Below are positions 1 to 4,571 of a stretch of 5,844 bases of DNA, piece after piece. Source of the DNA: Microcaldota archaeon (GTDB lineage: Archaea > Micrarchaeota > Micrarchaeia > Burarchaeales > Burarchaeaceae). The DNA lies in the NCBI GenBank assembly GCA_003660965.1, contig QMVF01000052.1, positions 1 to 5,844 on the forward strand. Reading direction: 5' to 3'. Under the pieces are notes generated by a model. That model was not told the DNA's origin. It saw only the letters and a program-made list of their open reading frames with translations, and ran no database searches. How positions within the stretch are numbered: the first letter of the stretch is position 1; each line of letters opens with the position of its first letter. Made by a program: the position numbers and the translations under genes.

Positions 1-1
1 C

Positions 2-805
2 AGAGAGAGGAGGAGGCAGGAGGAGCAGGCGGCTGAGCAAAGAATGGAGCAGGAGAGGCTGTCGCATGTGCCAGAGTATGCAAGAGCTTACAGGCTGAGC
101 GATTCTGAATATGCGCCCTTCTTCTTCTCAGGTTCACAAAGCTATGAGCGCATTATTGCGAATGCACTTGGAACCATAGCGGAAGATAGTGTGGTTCAAA
201 ACTATTTCAGAGAGTATGCGGAGCTTGTGCAAAAGGCAAATGAGTCAGAGGAGCGGGGTGAAAGACTTGCAGCTGCTCAGCTGTTGAGCTTGATAGCGCG
301 CGTTTCAAGGCTGCATGCAGAGGGCTATGAGCAGAGCCCTGTTTATACGATTTTTACGGATTTGTTTGATTCTGAGCGGGGGATTAGGCAGAATATGGCT
401 GAGGAAAGGCAGAGCTCTGCTCAGGCAATGCTTCAGGAACTTCTTGACCCTGAGCAGAGCTGGCATTTGCCAGCAAGGAATGGGGGGAGAACCTATTACA
501 GGCAGTTGATGAACGAGCTGATAGCAGGGCTGGAAATCCGGATTGGAACGAACGGGCTGACTGCAATAGACCCAAGTACAGAAATTGAGTGGTGGAGGTT
601 TGATGAGCAAGGCTGGAGAGAGAGCGCTATTGAAGGGCAGCGGGAAATTGTGAGGCTGGCTACTGGAAGGGATATTGAGATTAGGGAAAGCGCCACCATG
701 TATTATGTGAGGCTCAGGAATGAGAACCGGTTTAGTGATGAGAAAATTTATGGAATCTCAAAGCGGAATGGAGAGATTGTTGAAATCATATATCCGCAGG
801 AGTGA
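2..805 (+). CDS. Glu/Arg-rich helical protein of unknown function, 5'-partial
   Basis: I do not recognise this family. The frame stays open to the left edge of the window: 14 codons before the ATG at 44 read as a charged Arg/Glu/Gln run that continues seamlessly into the Glu/Arg-rich start of the 253-residue part, so the gene very probably begins outside the window and the ATG at 44 is internal. GGAGG-like bases at 8-25 lie about 18 or more bases before that ATG, too far for a normal ribosome site, and are better explained as Arg/Glu codons. Counted from the ATG, residues 1-150 look mainly helical and rich in Glu, Gln, Arg and Ala, consistent with a coiled-coil or helical bundle. Residues about 165-253 look like a small alpha/beta domain with a Trp pair (EIEWWRF) and a strand-rich end (MYYVRLR, KIYGISKRNGEIVEIIY). 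No signal peptide or membrane span is visible, so it is probably cytosolic. Its TGA lies 4 bases before the next start, so the two genes are probably co-transcribed. That it is coding is fairly sure; its function is unknown. Confidence 0.75.
   Translation, partial: RERRRQEEQAAEQRMEQERLSHVPEYARAYRLSDSEYAPFFFSGSQSYERIIANALGTIAEDSVVQNYFREYAELVQKANESEERGERLAAAQLLSLIARVSRLHAEGYEQSPVYTIFTDLFDSERGIRQNMAEERQSSAQAMLQELLDPEQSWHLPARNGGRTYYRQLMNELIAGLEIRIGTNGLTAIDPSTEIEWWRFDEQGWRESAIEGQREIVRLATGRDIEIRESATMYYVRLRNENRFSDEKIYGISKRNGEIVEIIYPQE
798..805 (+). promoter_or_regulatory. Shine-Dalgarno overlapping the upstream stop codon
   Basis: AGGAGTGA ends 4 bases before the ATG at 810 and contains the TGA of the preceding gene. 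GGAG and TGAT both match parts of the archaeal consensus GGAGGTGAT. This site fixes the start of the small membrane protein at 810 rather than at the in-frame ATGs at 720, 738, 750 or 768, which would overlap the previous gene by 38-86 bases. It suggests translational coupling. Confidence 0.7.
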
Positions 806-809
806 TTGG

Positions 810-974
810 ATGGCATTTGAAAAAATAATTGCCCTTGCAGTTCTGTTTCTGATTTTAGGCATCATAGCGGCATTTTTCATAATCCTGTTTCTGTTCATGG
901 GAAAGGAGATGCTGAATACGCATAGAAGGGCTAGCGAGAGGGTGAGGAGGAGGTTTGACCGAAGGGGCTGGTGA
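810..974 (+). CDS. Small single-span membrane protein with basic cytosolic tail (54 aa)
   Basis: The protein has 54 residues. Residues about 6-30 form one long uninterrupted hydrophobic helix (IIALAVLFLILGIIAAFFII and onward). Residues 31-54 are strongly basic (nine Lys/Arg against three acidic residues). By the positive-inside rule the N-terminus would face outside and the tail the cytosol. The start at 810 is chosen for its good Shine-Dalgarno at 798-805; a longer in-frame reading from 720 would overlap the upstream gene by 86 bases and its extra residues resemble out-of-frame noise. The TGA (972-974) overlaps the GTG candidate start of the next gene. There is no catalytic motif, so a scaffold, anchor or subunit role for a membrane complex is the most that can be inferred. 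The next gene encodes a protein of the same layout. Confidence 0.75.
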   Translation: MAFEKIIALAVLFLILGIIAAFFIILFLFMGKEMLNTHRRASERVRRRFDRRGW

Positions 975-1052
975 GCGCGCGAGGAAGAGAAGGAGAGGCT
1001 GATGAGAGGAATGAGGCTAGGGTGCGAAGCAGTGGTGCTGGTGAGTGCGTGA
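967..1052 (+). repeat. Imperfect 16-bp direct repeat spanning two candidate start regions
   Basis: GCTGGTGAGCGCGCGA at 967-982 recurs as GCTGGTGAGTGCGTGA at 1037-1052, matching at 14 of 16 bases with an offset of 70. Each copy lies at a candidate start of the following gene. Because 70 is not a multiple of three, the copies are read in different frames. It may be a trace of a small duplication or chance in a G-rich region. Confidence 0.35.
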
Positions 1053-1222
1053 ATGATCTGCAGCTTGGTGTGGTTGCACTGTTCATCTGCTATGTGATTG
1101 TGAAGGGCTTGCTGCTCTGGCATGTTAACCGCAAGATGATGAGGCTGGCTGAGGAGAGGATTGTTGAGAAGCGGAAAGAGAAGGCAAGGGAATGGGTGAA
1201 ATGTGCTTGTGGGGTGGTTTGA
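971..1222 (+). CDS. Small single-span membrane protein with charged helical tail (83 or 57 aa)
   Basis: Two starts are plausible. GTG at 971 overlaps the previous stop as GTGA and has AAGGGG at 962-967, giving 83 residues. GTG at 1049 has a better archaeal Shine-Dalgarno, GGTGAG at 1040-1045, and gives 57 residues beginning just before the membrane helix. The 26 extra residues are Gly/Arg/Glu-rich with no recognisable feature. In 83-residue numbering, residues about 30-52 are hydrophobic (LQLGVVALFICYVIVKGLLL and a few more) and residues 53-77 form a charged, probably helical tail alternating Lys/Arg with Glu. The C-terminus carries a Cys-Ala-Cys (78-80). The layout, one N-terminal span followed by a basic tail, repeats that of the gene before it, though the sequences are not clearly related by eye. 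Its TGA is two bases before the ATG of the cupin gene, so the genes are probably one transcript. The function is unknown. Confidence 0.65.
   Translation: MSARGREGEADERNEARVRSSGAGECVNDLQLGVVALFICYVIVKGLLLWHVNRKMMRLAEERIVEKRKEKAREWVKCACGVV
1040..1045 (+). promoter_or_regulatory. Candidate Shine-Dalgarno for the internal GTG start at 1049
   Basis: GGTGAG lies 3 bases before GTG 1049 and matches the GGTGA core of the archaeal ribosome-binding consensus better than the AAGGGG before GTG 971. If used, it shortens the second small membrane protein to 57 residues. Confidence 0.4.
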
Positions 1223-1224
1223 GC

Positions 1225-1800
1225 ATGTTCAGGTTTTTGAATCCATTGTTGAGGAAGAAGAAGGTGAGGGCAACTAGGGTGAGGAGGAAGGGTGCGAGGA
1301 GGAGTGATGTGCTGCACGAATTTGTGAATGAGCTTGGCCTGCGGAGCGGGCTGGACAGGAGGGAGCTTGAGAGCATGGTAAGGGAGCTTGAGCTTTACGA
1401 GGAGGATGTGGAGCCTCATGGGCTGAATGGGAGCGAGGGGGCTGCAAGGAATGTGGTTGCAAGGAATGGAATTGTGGAGTGCGCTCTGTGTGAATGGCCT
1501 GCGCAGAGCGAAGTGTTCTCAATTGTTCAGGCAAGGGGTACGGAAGTGTTGAGAGTATGGTCTGGAAAGGTTGTGCTAACTGAGCATTATTATGTTAATG
1601 GAAAGATGAAGCCCTACTGCGTGGCTGAGCTGCATGAGGGCTCTGTTGTGAGCCTGCCGCCTGCAGTTGTATATGGAATTCAGAATCGAAATGAGGAGAG
1701 GGCCAGAACTCTGCACTTCCTATCGCCCCCGCCCACAATCATGCCGGACAGCGAGGGGGTGAGGAAGATGTGCAAGCAGGGCAGGTTTTCGCTCGTCTGA
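1225..1800 (+). CDS. Cysteine-dioxygenase-like cupin lacking the metal-binding histidines
   Basis: This 191-residue protein matches the cysteine dioxygenase type I fold along its length, by alignment to rat CDO recalled from memory. Residues 30-62 match the N-terminal helices; ARN (74-76) matches the TRN that carries the substrate-binding Arg60; W91 to G114 aligns without gaps to W77-G100; and TLHFLSPP (162-169) matches the hallmark SLHLYSPP. All three iron ligands are replaced: His86 by Ile100, His88 by Gln102 and His140 by Tyr150. Cys93 becomes Glu107 and Tyr157 becomes Leu166, while Arg60 (R75) and His155 (H164) persist. It is therefore probably not a thiol dioxygenase; a binding, sensory or structural role is inferred. 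Residues 1-26 form a very basic extension (12 Lys/Arg, no acidic residue) that could contact lipid headgroups or nucleic acid. ATG 1225 is chosen because it follows the upstream stop by two bases, with GGGGTGG at 1211-1217; ATGs at 1192 and 1201 would overlap that gene. It is the last gene of its operon. Confidence 0.8.
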   Translation: MFRFLNPLLRKKKVRATRVRRKGARRSDVLHEFVNELGLRSGLDRRELESMVRELELYEEDVEPHGLNGSEGAARNVVARNGIVECALCEWPAQSEVFSIVQARGTEVLRVWSGKVVLTEHYYVNGKMKPYCVAELHEGSVVSLPPAVVYGIQNRNEERARTLHFLSPPPTIMPDSEGVRKMCKQGRFSLV

Positions 1801-1810
1801 GGCACCAGAG

Positions 1811-1820
1811 TATTTATTTA
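1811..1820 (+). promoter_or_regulatory. TATA-like box of the AAA ATPase gene, probable leaderless promoter
   Basis: TATTTATTTA is centred about 27 bases before the ATG at 1842, which is where an archaeal TATA box sits relative to a transcription start. No Shine-Dalgarno is present in the bases between (1821-1841). Together these suggest that transcription starts at or within a base or two of the ATG. No convincing BRE purine element is visible beyond the CAGAG just upstream. The box lies in the 41-base gap after the cupin gene, so the AAA gene can be expressed apart from the upstream operon. Confidence 0.65.
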
Positions 1821-1841
1821 CCTTAACTTCAAACTCGTTTT

Positions 1842-4571
1842 ATGGCAGGTGCAGCCACTAAGGGGAAGAGAAAGACGATGACTTTAAGGGAAGCGAGGGT
1901 AAAGGCTGCGCTTATGGATTTGGAGGAGGATCCGGCACTTGCCAGAGCTATTCTGGTATTCCTTGCCTGCTTCTTCCTCCTCATAGGCTTCAGGTTCTAC
2001 GACCCGTTCCTTGCAATTGCGCTTTCATTCGTGGTTGGAATTGTGGCCTACAAGAATGCCCAAATTGGCACTATTGCCGCTGTTGTGCTTGCGTTTCCTG
2101 CAGTTGCCTACCAGCTTCCACTTTTTGCCTGGCTGTTCACTCTGGTAATCACAATAACTTTGTTCGAGGCGTTCCAGAGCTGGCACATAATCTGCGTGCT
2201 TGCAATTCTCATAATGGCTCCCTTTGCACCAGAGCCCTTCAGCTTCATGAGCGGCATTGTGATTCCCATAATGACCCTGGCTGCATTGATGGCAGGCTCA
2301 CGCAGGAGCATAAGCATCTCGCTTCCAGCAGTCTTTGTAATTCTTCTTCTCAGCACCTTGTGGGGCGTGCAGAACAACGCATTCATGCCTACGGGCTTCC
2401 GCGAGTATGTGACAATTGGAAGCCCTAATTCCCAGCCCGCTGTTGGCCCGCTTGAAGCAATACCTGCAGCAATTACTGCATTCAAAACCATGATAAGCGG
2501 GGAGGTGTTGAATGAAATTAGTAATGGAATAAATGCTGTGGTTAACAATTCATTCCTCCTGCTGTTTACAGATTCTGCAATTGTGCAGCTGATTGGATGG
2601 GGCATTACGCTCTACATGGTTGCCTTCCTTCCACCAAGGCTGAAGGGCATAAGCGAGGCTAACAGGCAGACTTTGGCAAGCCTCTCCCTCTTCGTACTTG
2701 CGGGAAGCTATCTGATGGCTACAGACATTTCCGGAGTTGGCTTCAACCCGATGATTTTCGCCTACATAGGCGCAACTGTACTTATGGTGGGACTGCTCGA
2801 GCGCGGGCATGTTAGAATTTCAAGGGAGCTTGCAGTTATGAAGGCTGAGAAGACTGCAAGGTTTGGAAAATTTGGAATTCGGGATTTGAGTACAAGTGCT
2901 GGTGCGGAAAGCCTAGATCAGGTGGGCGGTTATGAGGATTTGAAGGATGAGCTGGTTGAAACCATAGTCTGGCCAATGAAGCGCAAGGATTTGGCAGTTG
3001 CCTACGGCATCCATCCACCTAAAGGCATTCTGCTGTTCGGCCCTCCGGGTACTGGCAAAACTCTGATAATGCGAGCGCTTGCCAAGGAGCTTGATGTGGG
3101 CTTTTATTATGTAAAGTGCTCCGAACTGCTTTCCCAGTGGTATGGTGAGAGTGAGAAGAACATTACCCAGCTTTTCGAGGTTGCGCGCAAGAACGCACCC
3201 TGCATCCTGTTCTTTGATGAAATCGATTCTATTGGGAAGAGAAGGGAGAGGTATGGGGCTGATGATGTTGGCCCGCGTGTGATGAGCCTTTTCCTGCAGG
3301 AATTGGATGGGTTCAGAACCAAGCAGAATGTGATTGTAATAGGTGCTACTAACATACCTGATCAGCTGGATCCTGCATTGCTCAGGCCCGGCAGGCTGGA
3401 CAAGATCATCTACGTGTCCCTGCCTGATGTGAAGGCACGGGAGAGCATATTCGAGGTGCACACGCGCAATATGCCGATTGACGATAGTGTTGATTTCAAG
3501 AAGCTTGCAAAGAAAACTGAAAGGTATTCCGGTGCGGACATAGCAAATATATGCAGGGAGGCTGCAAGGAGCGCTGCAAGAAGGGCTGCCAGAAATAAGA
3601 AAGTTACGCCTATCAAAATGAAGGACTTCAAGTCGGTGATAAAGAGCATGAAGCCCAGCGTATCGCTCTCCTCGCTCGAGGATTATGAGCGGTTCAGAAT
3701 TGATTTTGAAAGGCGGAGCGGCATGGTGAAGAGGGAGGAGGAGCCTGAGGAAAGGGAGAGCAAGATTAAGTGGGAGGATGTGGTGGGGCTTGATGATGTT
3801 AAGACTGCGCTGCTGGAAGCAATTGAACTGCCGCTTATGCACGAGGATTTGATGAAGCAGTACAAAATCAGACCTGCAAAGGGTCTGCTGCTCTTCGGCC
3901 CGCCCGGCTGCGGCAAGACTATGATTGTAAGGGCAGCTGCAAATGAGCTCAAGGCTTCATTCCTTCAAATAAGCGGAGCGAGCATGCTCAAGCGCGGCTA
4001 TGCGGGCGCGGTTGAGGTGATTAAGGAAACTTTCAACAGGGCTAAGGAGAATGCGCCCGCACTTATATTCATAGATGAAATTGAGGCAATTGCACCTTCA
4101 AGGGGCATGTACGCAAGCCATCTGACTGAGAGCATAGTTGCCCAGCTGCTCAATGAAATGGACGGGGTGAAGGAGCTGAAAAAGGTTATGCTGGTGGGAG
4201 CTACCAACAAGCCAGGAATGATAGACTCTGCTTTGATGAGGCCTGGAAGGTTTGATAAAATAATGTACATACCCCCGCCTGATGAAAGGGCTAGGAAGGA
4301 GATTTTCAAGAACGGGTTGAGCGGGCTGGACTTGATGGATATTGATCTGGATGCGCTTGCCTCTAAAACCGAGAGCTTCAGCGGTGCGGATATAGTTTCA
4401 GTATGTCAGGAGGCTAGAATGGGTTTGGTAAGGGCTAAGTTGAAAGGGGAGGAGGCTAAGCTCAGCGCAGCTGATTTGAATGAAATAATTAAGAGAAGGA
4501 GGCCCTCCATAACTGCGGAGCAGCTTCAGGAGTATCTGAAGTTCTTGCGGGATTATGGGGAGAGGCGCTAG
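1842..4571 (+). CDS. Polytopic membrane-integrated CDC48-type tandem AAA ATPase
   Basis: The 909-residue protein starts with a basic cytosolic segment (1-32), followed by about ten hydrophobic spans: roughly 33-50, 54-71, 74-90, 92-110, 114-130, 132-151, 157-176, 237-263, 276-293 and 302-319. A polar loop of about 60 residues (177-236) separates spans 7 and 8. An even span number puts the basic N-terminus and the ATPase both in the cytosol. Module D1 has Walker A GPPGTGKT (400-407), Walker B ending D459-E460, sensor-1 N504, arginine fingers R515/R518 and SGAD (563-566); its pore loop contains W433-Y434 before GES. Module D2 has GPPGCGKT (686-693), D745-E746, N789, R800/R803 and SGAD (847-850), so both look competent for ATP hydrolysis. 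In place of a CDC48 N-domain there is a membrane domain, and there is no HExxH or Lon Ser-Lys protease. The C-terminus (DYGERR) lacks the proteasome-docking HbYX motif. It is probably a hexameric unfoldase that extracts or remodels membrane proteins; the substrate is unknown. AAA assignment is near certain, the role is inferred. Confidence 0.95.
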   Translation: MAGAATKGKRKTMTLREARVKAALMDLEEDPALARAILVFLACFFLLIGFRFYDPFLAIALSFVVGIVAYKNAQIGTIAAVVLAFPAVAYQLPLFAWLFTLVITITLFEAFQSWHIICVLAILIMAPFAPEPFSFMSGIVIPIMTLAALMAGSRRSISISLPAVFVILLLSTLWGVQNNAFMPTGFREYVTIGSPNSQPAVGPLEAIPAAITAFKTMISGEVLNEISNGINAVVNNSFLLLFTDSAIVQLIGWGITLYMVAFLPPRLKGISEANRQTLASLSLFVLAGSYLMATDISGVGFNPMIFAYIGATVLMVGLLERGHVRISRELAVMKAEKTARFGKFGIRDLSTSAGAESLDQVGGYEDLKDELVETIVWPMKRKDLAVAYGIHPPKGILLFGPPGTGKTLIMRALAKELDVGFYYVKCSELLSQWYGESEKNITQLFEVARKNAPCILFFDEIDSIGKRRERYGADDVGPRVMSLFLQELDGFRTKQNVIVIGATNIPDQLDPALLRPGRLDKIIYVSLPDVKARESIFEVHTRNMPIDDSVDFKKLAKKTERYSGADIANICREAARSAARRAARNKKVTPIKMKDFKSVIKSMKPSVSLSSLEDYERFRIDFERRSGMVKREEEPEERESKIKWEDVVGLDDVKTALLEAIELPLMHEDLMKQYKIRPAKGLLLFGPPGCGKTMIVRAAANELKASFLQISGASMLKRGYAGAVEVIKETFNRAKENAPALIFIDEIEAIAPSRGMYASHLTESIVAQLLNEMDGVKELKKVMLVGATNKPGMIDSALMRPGRFDKIMYIPPPDERARKEIFKNGLSGLDLMDIDLDALASKTESFSGADIVSVCQEARMGLVRAKLKGEEAKLSAADLNEIIKRRRPSITAEQLQEYLKFLRDYGERR
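4568..4571. other. Shared CTAG: overlapping stop codons of two convergent genes
   Basis: The palindrome CTAG provides the TAG stop of the plus-strand AAA gene (4569-4571) and the TAG stop of the minus-strand surface-protein gene (4568-4570 read in reverse). There is no intergenic space, so each transcript must end inside the other gene's coding sequence. Confidence 0.95.

Noticed and set aside
8..25. GGAGG-rich stretch as a ribosome site for the ATG at 44
   Set aside because: The spacing of about 18 bases or more is too long, and the bases read as Arg/Glu/Gln codons in the continuing frame.
720..809. Longer N-terminus for the first small membrane protein
   Set aside because: It would overlap the upstream gene by 86 bases in another frame, while ATG 810 has a well-spaced Shine-Dalgarno directly at the upstream stop.
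972..974. Read-through or selenocysteine at the TGA ending the first small membrane protein
   Set aside because: The frame beyond is charged and open for 25 codons, but TGA is used as a normal stop by three other genes here and no SECIS-like hairpin was found.
1002..1052. A 16-codon plus-strand reading frame (MRGMRLGCEAVVLVSA) ending in a GTGA overlap with GTG 1049
   Set aside because: It is too short to support by composition alone and could arise by chance in a G-rich region. I keep it only as a reason to doubt the GTG 971 start.
1255..1310. Purine-rich AGG/GAG low-complexity run as a non-coding repeat
   Set aside because: It encodes the basic N-terminal tail of the cupin in a frame that continues into a recognisable CDO-like fold.
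2108..2605. A 165-codon minus-strand open frame opposite the membrane domain
   Set aside because: The plus-strand frame gives coherent membrane helices continuous with the AAA modules; the minus frame looks like a shadow and has no ribosome site.
2913..3842. A 309-codon open frame on the minus strand opposite the AAA D1 region
   Set aside because: It is antisense to a strongly conserved AAA module. Its translation is Pro/His/Leu-rich with no recognisable motif, as expected from the reverse complement of GAG/AGG-rich coding DNA.
1842..4571. FtsH- or Lon-type membrane protease
   Set aside because: There is no HExxH zinc motif and no Ser-Lys protease domain after either AAA module; the second module runs to within about 40 residues of the C-terminus.
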